Shown here: in pieces, positions 54,700-62,766 of the stretch | How the letters are laid out: every line of letters starts with the position of its first letter | Position numbering within the stretch: the first letter of the stretch is position 1 | Assembly: GCA_017387565.1 (NCBI GenBank) | Contig: JAFOEY010000042.1 | Coordinates: 1-62,766, forward strand | DNA from: Lachnospiraceae bacterium | GTDB taxonomy: Bacteria > Bacillota > Clostridia > Lachnospirales > Lachnospiraceae | Length of the DNA: 62,766 nucleotides | Direction: 5' to 3' | Program-made: the position numbers and the translations under genes | Notes under the pieces: generated by a model | Databases searched by the model: none | What the model saw: only the letters and a program-made list of their open reading frames with translations | Told to the model about the DNA's origin: nothing

Positions 54700-54733
54700 A
54701 AAAAAGGATTGTCACCCTCCGGTAACAATCCTT
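54700..54733 (-). terminator. Terminator overlapping the end of rseP
   Basis: 9-bp stem AAGGATTGT/ACAATCCTT (54704-54712 and 54725-54733), followed by TTTTTATC on minus. The stem includes the last codons and stop of rseP. Confidence 0.8.
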
Positions 54734-55815
54734 GCAATATCATTATATAAAACAACAACCATCAATAACATCAGCAGTGCAAAACCAACAAAATTAATAA
54801 TTCCTTCCTTTTCAAGTGGCAACGGTTTCCGCCTGATCAGTTCAATAAGATATATGAAAAGCCTTCCACCATCCAGAGCGGGGAACGGAATCAAATTTAA
54901 AACACCCAGATTGGCACTTAACAGAATGGCAAAATTAAGCATATTCAGCCAAACGTAAAATGCTCCGTCTGATTTCGATTCATTATAGATGTCACCTACC
55001 GTATCTGCCATCCCGACCGGACCGGATAAATCTTTTACGCCGGCCTTTCCGCTAAACAACATACCTAGACTTTTAATAGTCGTATCAATCCAGTATTTTA
55101 CCTCATATCCGCTATATAAAATAACCTTAGGCGGAGAAAGCTTTGTATAACCGCCGGTCATGGAAATGCCGTAATAGTATCTGCCTGCTTCATCTGAATA
55201 TACAGGGGTCAGGACAGTATCATACAATTCTCCATCTCTTTCATATTTGACATACACCGGACTGCCATCCGATAGCATGGCCTCTATAGAAATCTCACGG
55301 AACAGGTGAATGTTATGACGATTCAACTTTACAATCACGTCGCCGGGCATAATACCTGCCGCCTCAGCACCCCCACCTTCCAAAACATTTCCTACAACCG
55401 GAAGATCCGTTCCGATACTGCCAACAATAAAAAGTGATAAAAAGAAAGCAAGAATAAAGTTAAAAATCGGACCGGCAAGGACTGTTGCAATTCGGGCAAA
55501 CACCGGTGCATCCGGAAAGGCTTTTCCATATTTGCCTTGATTGGCAAAATCAGCAGTTTCTGATCCCTGCTCTCCGGACTGTACGGCATCATCCTGATTT
55601 AATCCGTCCTCACCTTCAAACATACATGCCCCGCCGATTGGCAGTAATTTTAACGAATAGCGTGTGCCGTTTCTATCAAAGTGTAATAGTGTCGGTCCCA
55701 TTCCGATGGAAAACTCCACTACATGTATTCCGTTTGCTTTTGCAACAATAAAATGTCCAAATTCATGTGCTACAACTACAACACAAAAAATTAAAATAAA
55801 AAATATAATTCCCAA
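54712..55815 (-). CDS. rseP: Site-2 protease RseP
   Basis: 367 aa. Intramembrane zinc protease for regulated proteolysis. HEFGH (residues 17-21) is in the first membrane segment. A PDZ domain (GGAEAAGIMPGDVIVKLN) and the second metal motif NLIPFPALDGGRL follow. The start is TTG 55815, one base after the dxr stop, with AGGTG 8 nt upstream. The last codons form part of a terminator. Confidence 0.92.
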   Translation of the reverse strand: MGIIFFILIFCVVVVAHEFGHFIVAKANGIHVVEFSIGMGPTLLHFDRNGTRYSLKLLPIGGACMFEGEDGLNQDDAVQSGEQGSETADFANQGKYGKAFPDAPVFARIATVLAGPIFNFILAFFLSLFIVGSIGTDLPVVGNVLEGGGAEAAGIMPGDVIVKLNRHNIHLFREISIEAMLSDGSPVYVKYERDGELYDTVLTPVYSDEAGRYYYGISMTGGYTKLSPPKVILYSGYEVKYWIDTTIKSLGMLFSGKAGVKDLSGPVGMADTVGDIYNESKSDGAFYVWLNMLNFAILLSANLGVLNLIPFPALDGGRLFIYLIELIRRKPLPLEKEGIINFVGFALLMLLMVVVLYNDIARIVTGG

Positions 55816-55816
55816 A

Positions 55817-56965
55817 TCAGCAACACCTTTCTGCTATTTGTTCATAACACCATTGTTCTGTCATCAAAATCTGTTCAACATCCGGATGTGCAATTACCTG
55901 ATGTCTCGACATCGTTTCTGCAATTATGTCCGCAATATCCAGAAACCTGATTTTTTCATGCAAAAACAGACTGACGGCTTTCTCATTAGCGGCATTAAAT
56001 ACAGTAGGCATACTTCCGCCTTTTTTAAAAGCCTCATAAGCCAGTTTTAAGCCCTGAAAAGTTTCCAAATCGGGTTTCTCAAAACTAACCTGACCAAGTT
56101 GAAAGAAATCAATTCCCTCTGTATTCATCGGTAAGCGATCCGGATAAAACAACGCATATTGAATGGGTAATTTCATATCCGGAAGTCCTAACTGTGCGAT
56201 AACGGCACCATCCACATACTCTACCATAGAATGTATGATACTTTGAGGATGTACTACAACCTGAATCTGATCATAATTTACATCAAAAAGCCAGCCTGCT
56301 TCCATAACCTCTAATCCTTTATTTACCATCGTTGCAGAATCTATGGTAATCTTAGGTCCCATCGACCAGTTGGGGTGCTTTAGTGCATCCTTTACAGTCT
56401 TATCTGCCAATTGCGCTTTTGACATTCCTCTGAATGGGCCTCCGGATGCCGTTAATAAAATCTTCTTTAATCTGTTTTTCGGTTCCCCATTTAACGATTG
56501 AAAAATAGCGCTATGCTCACTGTCAACCGGCAAAATGGATACTCCCATTTGTTTTGCCAGTGGCATAATAATATGTCCCGCTGTGACCAGAGTTTCTTTA
56601 TTGGCTAACGCAATATCTTTTCCTGCTTTTATTGCTTCAATTGTAGGCATAATACCAATCATTCCTACAACTGCCGTTAAAACAACATCCGCCTCTTCCG
56701 TGGTACAAATTTCAATTAAACCGGACATTCCGGCAAGAATCGTCACATCGAGATCTGCCACTTTTATTTTTAAAGCTTTCGCAGCCGCCTCATCAAACAT
56801 AACCACTTTTTTCGGATGATACTTGCGTATCTGTGGTTCTATTTTTTCCACATTGCTTCCGGCCGCAAGCGCAACAACCTGCAGTCTGTCCGGATATGCA
56901 TCAACGATTTCCAAAGTCTGTGTTCCAATGGAACCGGTAGAACCTAAAACAACAATATTTTTCAT
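55817..56965 (-). CDS. dxr: 1-deoxy-D-xylulose-5-phosphate reductoisomerase
   Basis: 382 aa. Second step of the MEP pathway. The NADPH motif is GSTGSIGTQTLEI, with VDSEHSAIFQ and the substrate loop ASGGPFRGM. Part of the uppS-cdsA-dxr-rseP cluster. Confidence 0.95.
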   Translation of the reverse strand: MKNIVVLGSTGSIGTQTLEIVDAYPDRLQVVALAAGSNVEKIEPQIRKYHPKKVVMFDEAAAKALKIKVADLDVTILAGMSGLIEICTTEEADVVLTAVVGMIGIMPTIEAIKAGKDIALANKETLVTAGHIIMPLAKQMGVSILPVDSEHSAIFQSLNGEPKNRLKKILLTASGGPFRGMSKAQLADKTVKDALKHPNWSMGPKITIDSATMVNKGLEVMEAGWLFDVNYDQIQVVVHPQSIIHSMVEYVDGAVIAQLGLPDMKLPIQYALFYPDRLPMNTEGIDFFQLGQVSFEKPDLETFQGLKLAYEAFKKGGSMPTVFNAANEKAVSLFLHEKIRFLDIADIIAETMSRHQVIAHPDVEQILMTEQWCYEQIAERCC

Positions 56966-57057
56966 CTTTTTATCCTCATCTGACAGAATATCATACTTCT
57001 ATCACAGTATAATGTTATTTTATCTCTCTTTGTTTATTTCATACGTATTTATTTTAA

Positions 57058-57094
57058 TGATATTGTAGGGCAAAAAGGTATTTTTCTGTTATCA
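57058..57094 (-). repeat. Possible degraded MITE-like element (copy 13)
   Basis: ATGATATTGTAGGGCAAAAAGG to TATCAT. Similar ends to the family but poorly preserved, and it overlaps the cdsA stop codon. Confidence 0.35.
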
Positions 57095-57913
57095 TTTTAA
57101 TAATAAAACAGCCATGTAATAAATCATCGGCGAAGTAAAAATCACACTGTCGAAACGATCCATAATACCACCATGTCCGGGAATGAGCTTGCCATAATCC
57201 TTGATGTTAAAATTTCTTTTGATTGCTGATGCGGCAAGATCACCGACCTGACTAATCATAGCTCCAACTGCCGAGATAACCGGGAATACCCAAAGCATAT
57301 TTTCATTGCTGGCTCCGGCGCGAATAAGGACAAAAGCATATAACAAACCTACAACAGCACTTCCGATTACACCACCAACAGCACCTTCTATTGATTTTTT
57401 CGGACTTAAAATCGGTGCTAACTTATGCTTGCCAATAGCCATTCCAACCAGATAAGCACAGGTATCACAAATCCAGGAGCTGATGAAAATGAGCCATACA
57501 ATATAGAATCCATTTTCCAAGCATCTGGTCATATATAAATAAGACAGCATGATTGGTGCATAGATAAAAGAAAATACAGCAGCCATAATCTGTTTTGCTT
57601 CATATTTTGGAAATGTAAATACATATACAAATAAAATAGAAACAATCGTCAGAGTGATGGTTAACATAACAAACGTTTCTGTGTTTGCAAAATAAATAAT
57701 CAGATAATATCCAATGATACCAAACAAACCAAACCACTCAATCAGACAAGGCTTTTTCATTTCTCCTCTGACTTTCATCGCCTTTGTCATTTCAAAATAA
57801 GCAATGGCAGAAATTGCCAGAGTAAAAAGATATAACCAAGATCCTCCTAAAGTCAGAACCGTTCCGATTACAAGTACCAAAACAACGGCACTCCAAAATC
57901 TGGCCTTAAACAT
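57092..57913 (-). CDS. cdsA: Phosphatidate cytidylyltransferase
   Basis: 273 aa. Makes CDP-diacylglycerol for phospholipids. About eight hydrophobic segments and the signature SAIKRNFNIKDYGKLIPGHG followed by GIMDRFDS. ATG is 2 bp after the uppS stop, preceded by AAGGAGGAG. Confidence 0.94.
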   Translation of the reverse strand: MFKARFWSAVVLVLVIGTVLTLGGSWLYLFTLAISAIAYFEMTKAMKVRGEMKKPCLIEWFGLFGIIGYYLIIYFANTETFVMLTITLTIVSILFVYVFTFPKYEAKQIMAAVFSFIYAPIMLSYLYMTRCLENGFYIVWLIFISSWICDTCAYLVGMAIGKHKLAPILSPKKSIEGAVGGVIGSAVVGLLYAFVLIRAGASNENMLWVFPVISAVGAMISQVGDLAASAIKRNFNIKDYGKLIPGHGGIMDRFDSVIFTSPMIYYMAVLLLK

Positions 57914-57915
57914 TT

Positions 57916-58623
57916 CTACTCCTCCTTAACATTTCCATAACGACGATCTCTTGCATTATAGACTGCAATCGCTTTTTCCAATTCTTCTTTTGTAAAAGCA
58001 GGCCACGGAACATCCGTAAAATAAAATTCCGAATATGCAAGCTGCCATAAAAGGAAATTGGATATACGTTCTTCGCCACTGGTTCGAATCATAAGATCCG
58101 GCTCCGGAATACCTTTAGTATCCAGATAAGTTGAAAATAACTCTTCCGTCATATCTTGCAAATCAATCACACCGTTTTTTGTATCCAGCATAATTTTTTT
58201 AACTGCACGGATTATTTCGTCACGGCTTCCGTAATTAAGCGCAATTTGAAAATGTAGACCATCATTGTTTACGGTTGCTTTTTCTAATTCATCAATCCGA
58301 TTGCGGATGTCCTCATCCAATCCACTCTTGTCGCCGATGACACGTACACACATCCGGTTCTTTTCAGCCGTTTTCAGACAGGTCTTCATATAATTACGCA
58401 AAAGTTTCATCAATGCATCGACTTCTTCTTTGGGACGATTCCAGTTTTCGGTAGAAAACGCATAGACAGTCAAATACTGTATTCCCATCTTATATGCTTC
58501 TTCACATATAATCTCTACATTTTTACTACCCTGTGCATGCCCATAATTTCTGGGCATCCCTTTGCTTTTCGCCCATCTTCCGTTTCCATCTAATATAATT
58601 GCAACATGATTCGGTACATTCAT
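57916..58623 (-). CDS. uppS: Undecaprenyl diphosphate synthase
   Basis: 235 aa. Extends farnesyl diphosphate to the C55 carrier used in wall synthesis. N-terminal IILDGNGRWAKSKGMPR and the C-terminal DLMIRTSGEERISNFLLWQ. First gene of the cluster, with GAGGA upstream. Confidence 0.95.
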   Translation of the reverse strand: MNVPNHVAIILDGNGRWAKSKGMPRNYGHAQGSKNVEIICEEAYKMGIQYLTVYAFSTENWNRPKEEVDALMKLLRNYMKTCLKTAEKNRMCVRVIGDKSGLDEDIRNRIDELEKATVNNDGLHFQIALNYGSRDEIIRAVKKIMLDTKNGVIDLQDMTEELFSTYLDTKGIPEPDLMIRTSGEERISNFLLWQLAYSEFYFTDVPWPAFTKEELEKAIAVYNARDRRYGNVKEE

Positions 58624-58741
58624 ATTCCGATTCCTCTTCTAATATTCCAATTTTGCCAATTCTCTACTATTTCAAAAAGCGTGGTCACCAAAACCGTCAC
58701 AACCACCGCTCATGGTTTTAATCGGATTAGTGCCATAACAC

Positions 58742-58768
58742 AAAAGAAGGGGCAGAATGCCCCCTTTG
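58742..58768 (-). terminator. Terminator after frr
   Basis: GC-rich stem GGGGC/GCCCC extended by AA/TT pairs, followed by CTTTTGTG on minus. Confidence 0.7.
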
Positions 58769-58779
58769 TTATGATCTGA

Positions 58780-59331
58780 TTATACTGTCAGAATTTCTTT
58801 TGACTTTTCTTCCACCATTTGGTCAATGGTTTTAATATATTTGTCTGTTAATTTCTGCAGTTCATCGGCAAGCTGTTTTGCTTCATCTTCAGATATTTCG
58901 CCTTTTCCAAGCTTTTTAAAGGCATCGTTACCGTCACGACGGGCATTTCTTACCACAACTTTATTTTCTTCACCTTTTTTCTTAATATCTTTCACTAAAT
59001 CTTTACGACGCTCTTCTGTCAATTCCGGAAAAACGATACGAACAACATTTCCGTCATTGGAAGGTGTAATACCTACATCAGACATCATAATGGCTTTTTC
59101 GATTTCTTTGATTAAACTCTTTTCCCAAGGCGCAATCTGAATCATTCTCGGTTCAGGAACACTGATATTACCTACACTCTGAATCGGTGTAGGTGTTCCG
59201 TAATAATCTACTTTTATTTTGTCGAGTACATGAGGATTGGCTCTTCCGGCACGAATCGAAGCAAAATCCGAAGCCAGAAAATCAATCGCTTTCTGCATTT
59301 TTTCATCATAAACTTTTAATCTTTCATCCAT
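58780..59331 (-). CDS. frr: Ribosome recycling factor
   Basis: 183 aa. Three-helix bundle plus domain II: RAGRANPHVLDKIKVDYYGTPTP, then VRNARRDGNDAFKK and a C-terminal helix. Lies 13 bp downstream of pyrH, the usual order. ATG follows GGAGG. Confidence 0.95.
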   Translation of the reverse strand: MDERLKVYDEKMQKAIDFLASDFASIRAGRANPHVLDKIKVDYYGTPTPIQSVGNISVPEPRMIQIAPWEKSLIKEIEKAIMMSDVGITPSNDGNVVRIVFPELTEERRKDLVKDIKKKGEENKVVVRNARRDGNDAFKKLGKGEISEDEAKQLADELQKLTDKYIKTIDQMVEEKSKEILTV

Positions 59332-59344
59332 TTTTATTATCCTC

Positions 59345-60040
59345 CTAAACCGTCACTTTCGTGCCGTTAAATTTTCCTTTCACGGTATTCACAATACTGT
59401 TTTCTTCATTCAGACTAAAAACCCACATAGGCATTTTGTTATCTCTTGCCATAATGGAAGCGGTCATATCAACAACCTGAAGGTTTTTCTCAACCACCTC
59501 TTCAATAGATAGTTCATCATATTTTTTAGCCTGTGGATTAACCTTTGGATCTGAATCATATACACCATCAATTGCCTTTGCTAACAAGACAACTTCAGCC
59601 TCTACTTCAATAGCTCTTAATAATACGCCTGTGTCTGTAGAAAAATAAGGATGACCTGTTCCCCCTGCAAAGAATACTACTTTTCCCTGTTTAAAATATT
59701 TATTTGCCCGGTCTTTGGAAAACAACTTTGTAAACGATCCACACGAAAAAGGGGTCAATATTTCTGTTTCCATTCCAACAGATCGGAATATTTCGGATAC
59801 ATAAATACAATTCATAACCGTCGCGAGCATACCAATCTGATCTGCCTTTGTGCGATCAATATTTTCACTCGTACGGCCTCTCCAGAAGTTTCCTCCGCCG
59901 ATAACAATTCCGACTTCAATGTTATCATCCACCAGTTGCTTTACCTGTTTTGCAACTCCTCTTACCGTTTCTTCATCAAAACCGGTCTTTTTCTCACCTG
60001 CCAGTGCTTCCCCACTGAGTTTTAACATAATTCTTTTCAT
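59345..60040 (-). CDS. pyrH: UMP kinase
   Basis: 231 aa. Amino-acid-kinase fold: MLKLSGEALAGE, GIVIGGGNFWRG and TGHPYFSTDTGVLLRA. Phosphorylates UMP to UDP. In many bacteria rpsB and tsf come before it, but here a bactofilin gene does. Confidence 0.95.
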   Translation of the reverse strand: MKRIMLKLSGEALAGEKKTGFDEETVRGVAKQVKQLVDDNIEVGIVIGGGNFWRGRTSENIDRTKADQIGMLATVMNCIYVSEIFRSVGMETEILTPFSCGSFTKLFSKDRANKYFKQGKVVFFAGGTGHPYFSTDTGVLLRAIEVEAEVVLLAKAIDGVYDSDPKVNPQAKKYDELSIEEVVEKNLQVVDMTASIMARDNKMPMWVFSLNEENSIVNTVKGKFNGTKVTV

Positions 60041-60071
60041 ATGTCTTACCTTCTTTTATTGAAAAAATATT

Positions 60072-60118
60072 ATGATGTTGGGGTCAAAAGGTATTATACT
60101 CCTAATGATACCAACGGA
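60072..60118 (-). repeat. MITE-like element, partial copy (copy 11)
   Basis: GGGGTCAAAAGGTAT (module-C end) joined to AATGATACCAACGGAAT (module-A end) in the opposite orientation. A rearranged copy between pyrH and the bactofilin gene. Confidence 0.6.
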
Positions 60119-60131
60119 ATACATCGCCTGT

Positions 60132-61511
60132 CTATTTAATATCTTTAAAAAATGATGCCGGACTGACATCCGCATAGCATTGAGAACACATACCTTCAAT
60201 CACCGCACCGTTATTCATCTGTACAGATTTCGATTTGATATTACCCATAACAATTGCACTGGAATCGAGAACAACGGGGCCGTGAACATCAATGTCTCCC
60301 TTTACAGCTCCGGCAATAACAGCACTTGTTGCAAAGATATTACCGATAATAACCGAATTAATTCCAACCTTTACCGTGCCGGTTGCATGGATTTCACCTG
60401 TAATGTGGGCTGAATCTGCATAAACTTCTGCCGCATTGGAATTTCCTTCAATTTCTCCCGCAACATTTAATTTTCCTAAAACTTCAATATTTCCTTTAAT
60501 ACTGCCAAGAACATCAAGGGAACCCTGACTGGAAATATCACCATTCACTTTCATTCCCTTTGTTACAATTGCCGTCTCGTCCAAAACATCCTGACTCATA
60601 ACTGATTCTACCCTTTCACTTACCACTTCGTCTACGGCTTTTTCCAATTCATTCTTCACTACTTTATCTTTTCCGGTATCTTCTTTCATAATTTCCTCAT
60701 ACACTTCTTTTTCAAAGGAATTATCATTACGGATCAACATTTCCTTTCCCTCCGGTTCTTTTGGTACTGTTTCTACTGCTTCCTGTATATCTCCCGGTTT
60801 CTCAGTCCCTTCAGCATCTTCCATGGGCACTGCTTTCTCCGGTTCTGCAACTTCTTTTGCAATCACTTCTGCCTCCGGTTCTGTGGTTTCTATCATAACC
60901 GCTTCTGCCGGTTCTTCCTGCTCTGCGGCTTCTTTTGCAATCACTTCTGCCTTCGGTTCTGTAGTTTCTTCCATAACCGATTCTGCCGGTTCTTCCTGCT
61001 CTGCAACTTCTTTTGCAATCACTTCTGCCTCCGGCTCTGTGGTTTCTTCCACAACAAATTCTTCCTCCGGTTCTGTAATTTCTTCCTCAACAAATTCTTC
61101 CTCCGGCATTACCGGCTCTTCGGTTTCTTCTACAGCCACTTCTGTCGGTTCATTGAGTTCCTTCATAATGTCATAATTTGCAGGTATCTCATCTTCAATC
61201 ATATCCGATACTTCTTTAGACACAGATTGTTCAACCGCAGCTACCAATTGTTCAACCGTTAACGTCGCTGTCTCTTTTGATGCTTTTGGTTGCAGCGCTG
61301 CATCAATTAGTTCTCTGGCAAATGCTTCTGCATCCGAATCATTATCTTCTACTGTATCATATAATGCCTTATCGTCTTTGTCGGTATCTTTCTCTTTTAA
61401 ATTTTTCTTTTTTTCTTCCGGATTTTCAATTTCTTCATCCATGCCATCATTTGGAAGCAATTCATTCATTGCCAACGATAAATCTTCTTTTAAATCCTGA
61501 AAAAAACCCAT
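60132..61511 (-). CDS. Bactofilin-family protein with long acidic repeat tail
   Basis: 459 aa. The C-terminal domain (about 310-450) is the bactofilin beta-helix: MKVNGDISSQGSLDVLGSIKG and repeated IxGNI and VxGDI turns. The N-terminal 300 residues are acidic and low complexity, with three tandem repeats of 26 residues starting ETTEPEAEVIAKE (156-181, 182-207 and 208-226). Bactofilins form cytoplasmic or membrane-linked filaments with wall or shape roles. ATG follows AAGGAGG, 19 bp after the deacetylase stop. Confidence 0.85.
   Translation of the reverse strand: MGFFQDLKEDLSLAMNELLPNDGMDEEIENPEEKKKNLKEKDTDKDDKALYDTVEDNDSDAEAFARELIDAALQPKASKETATLTVEQLVAAVEQSVSKEVSDMIEDEIPANYDIMKELNEPTEVAVEETEEPVMPEEEFVEEEITEPEEEFVVEETTEPEAEVIAKEVAEQEEPAESVMEETTEPKAEVIAKEAAEQEEPAEAVMIETTEPEAEVIAKEVAEPEKAVPMEDAEGTEKPGDIQEAVETVPKEPEGKEMLIRNDNSFEKEVYEEIMKEDTGKDKVVKNELEKAVDEVVSERVESVMSQDVLDETAIVTKGMKVNGDISSQGSLDVLGSIKGNIEVLGKLNVAGEIEGNSNAAEVYADSAHITGEIHATGTVKVGINSVIIGNIFATSAVIAGAVKGDIDVHGPVVLDSSAIVMGNIKSKSVQMNNGAVIEGMCSQCYADVSPASFFKDIK
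60834..61046 (-). repeat. 78-bp in-frame repeats in the bactofilin gene
   Basis: Two full units plus a partial one encode 26 residues each (ETTEPEAEVIAKEVAEQEEP and variants). DNA copies are still close, pointing to recent duplication. Confidence 0.8.
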
Positions 61512-61530
61512 CGCTCTTCCTCCTTAGTCT

Positions 61531-62529
61531 TTACAATGAAATATGCAAAATTACAGGAGTATTCTCTGTAATTTTTTCTATGATAATTTCATCATTTTCT
61601 GTCAGTTCTTTTAAAATCATATCCAACGCCTCAACGGTACTGTCCTTATCCGCACCATCGTGTAACAATACCACTGCCGTCTGAAAACGATCAATCCCTT
61701 TTAATACATTATCCGTAATTGCACTGGCGGAAAGCTTTTGTCCGCTTGCATCACCACCGGATATATTCCAATCAAAACACTTAATATTTTTCTCATTCAA
61801 AGAACGAACAAGTTCTGCCATGCTGATGGTACTGACGGTATTACTACTTCCGCCAGGCAACCTGCAAATTTGCGGCCTTACACCGGTTGTATCATAAATA
61901 TAATCGGATAATCTGTTGAAATCTTCAAAATATGATTCCTCCGAATCATAGATGGTTGAATACTTATGACTATAGGAATGAATACCGATACTGTGACCTT
62001 CTTCTACAATTCTTTTTAATAATTCCTGTCCATGTTCGGAAGTATTACCAACAACAAAAAAAGTAGCTTTTACATCATATTTTTGTAAGATATCCAGTAT
62101 TTCCTCGGTATTATCACTCGGACCATCATCAAAGGTCAGGTATACCCTTTTCTTTCCGTCAGCATTCTCAGCATCCTGACTGGAATTAGCATTTTCATTT
62201 CCGGTACTTGTCAGTGTTGTACTGCTGTTAATACCGGATCCTTTCCCATCAATAGTATGTGTTACAGACTGCTGATTATTTTGACTTTCCACAAGTACAG
62301 AATCCTCCACCACAGATGTATAGCGGTCAAGCTCCGCCTGCATTTCTTCCATCTGTGCTTTCGAATTGTCCAAATCTTTTTTTACAATATGTAAACGGAT
62401 TCCTAAAAAAATACAAAGCATAACCGGAATAACAATTGCAGCAATTACGGTTCCTACAATGATCTTTTTTAACCGTTCAATTCTTTTACGCCGATCTTCG
62501 GGCAAGCGCTCTATTTCCTGCTTTGCCAT
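61531..62529 (-). CDS. Polysaccharide deacetylase (NodB domain)
   Basis: 332 aa. Membrane segment at about 25-50, a linker rich in Ser, Asn and Thr, then the NodB domain: YLTFDDGPSDNTEE (catalytic Asp), GIHSYSHKYS (metal His pair), and RLPGGSSN. Probably removes acetyl groups from peptidoglycan or surface polysaccharide outside the membrane. ATG has GGGGAG 5 nt upstream. It is followed by the bactofilin gene, so the two may be co-expressed. Confidence 0.88.
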   Translation of the reverse strand: MAKQEIERLPEDRRKRIERLKKIIVGTVIAAIVIPVMLCIFLGIRLHIVKKDLDNSKAQMEEMQAELDRYTSVVEDSVLVESQNNQQSVTHTIDGKGSGINSSTTLTSTGNENANSSQDAENADGKKRVYLTFDDGPSDNTEEILDILQKYDVKATFFVVGNTSEHGQELLKRIVEEGHSIGIHSYSHKYSTIYDSEESYFEDFNRLSDYIYDTTGVRPQICRLPGGSSNTVSTISMAELVRSLNEKNIKCFDWNISGGDASGQKLSASAITDNVLKGIDRFQTAVVLLHDGADKDSTVEALDMILKELTENDEIIIEKITENTPVILHISL

Positions 62530-62562
62530 TCATTCTCCCCGCTTCCATACGCACTACGATTT

Positions 62563-62591
62563 ATTTTATCACATCTTTTCTATTATGACAA
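62563..62591 (-). promoter_or_regulatory. Sigma-A-like promoter of the deacetylase-bactofilin unit
   Basis: -35 TTGTCA (62586-62591) and -10 TAAAAT (62563-62568) with 17-bp spacing. The last 175 bp of the window show only short imperfect hairpins and no gene. Confidence 0.55.
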
Positions 62592-62766
62592 ATTAGAATT
62601 GCCTTACTTTTACAGAAAAACAGCCAACTGAAGTGAAAAGTTTATTTCCACTTTGAAGGGGATAAAGTAGATTTTAGTCTTTCACCTACTTCCACTTGAA
62701 CAAATGTAGTATTTTGTCTTACACTTCATATACCTGACAGCTGCCAGAAAGGCAGGCATATATATG

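Noticed and set aside
58624-58741. Dyad and GTCAC direct repeats upstream of uppS
   Set aside because: GTGGT/ACCAC and two GTCAC copies are visible but short, and I could not connect them with a promoter.
60823-61176. Plus-strand open frame rich in Ser, Thr and Ala
   Set aside because: It is the antisense shadow of the acidic repeats of the bactofilin gene.

Overview
This window looks like chromosome from a spore-forming, low-GC anaerobe of the Clostridia, most likely Lachnospiraceae. It is AT-rich. It carries a complete spoIIIA operon, spoIVB and cotJABC, a monomeric [FeFe]-hydrogenase-like protein, and the Firmicute block nusB-xseA-xseB-ispA-dxs-tlyA-nadK-recN-spoIVB. Almost every gene lies on the minus strand; only aroC, a DUF1292 gene and cotJABC are on plus, so minus is probably the leading strand. 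No phage, complete insertion sequence, rRNA, tRNA or CRISPR array was seen.

Layout from low to high coordinates: (1) 0.4-9.4 kb, amino-acid biosynthesis: serC-serA, leuB-ilvD-ilvB, and an L,D-transpeptidase. (2) 9.7-16 kb: yajC, tgt, a VanY-type carboxypeptidase and small accessory enzymes (MBL hydrolase, methyltransferase, acetyltransferase, MarR-flavodoxin). (3) 16.3-22.9 kb: aroC convergent with a lactonase-fold protein, a Cys/Asp/Arg-rich miniprotein, a DUF5662 protein overlapping a catalytically degenerate GH13 protein, a toxin-domain-like gene with a small partner, and DUF1292. (4) 23-30 kb: hydrogenase-like protein, gltX, UvrD-like helicase, a zinc-ribbon/SHOCT protein, and cotJABC behind a sigma-E-like promoter. 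(5) 30-34 kb: ssrA (tmRNA), smpB, rnr, secG. (6) 34-49 kb: spoIVB, recN, nadK, tlyA, dxs, ispA, xseB, xseA, nusB, asp23, a transglutaminase-like lipoprotein, prfC, deoB. (7) 49-54.6 kb: spoIIIAA-AH. (8) 54.7-62.5 kb: rseP, dxr, cdsA, uppS, frr, pyrH, a bactofilin with an acidic repeat tail, and a polysaccharide deacetylase.

Genes that work together: SpoIVB and SpoIIIAA-AH serve the engulfed forespore and CotJABC the coat. Dxs, Dxr, IspA, UppS, CdsA and RseP cover isoprenoid, undecaprenyl and phospholipid supply plus membrane proteolysis. SsrA, SmpB and RNase R form the trans-translation and RNA-decay system.

The most interesting non-gene content is repetitive. A MITE-like intergenic family with 9-bp terminal inverted repeats (ATGATACCA/TGGTATCAT) and hairpin modules has about twelve copies. 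A second small repeat family overlaps the 5' end of the L,D-transpeptidase gene. Three minisatellite-like arrays sit at dxs/ispA, spoIIIAF/AG and spoIIIAE/AF. In spoIIIAF a stop codon inside the array appears to have shortened a gene that once ran into spoIIIAG. The GH13 protein has lost its catalytic nucleophile and the region I and IV residues and looks like a pseudoenzyme. All family assignments come from reading motifs by eye; no database search was run.
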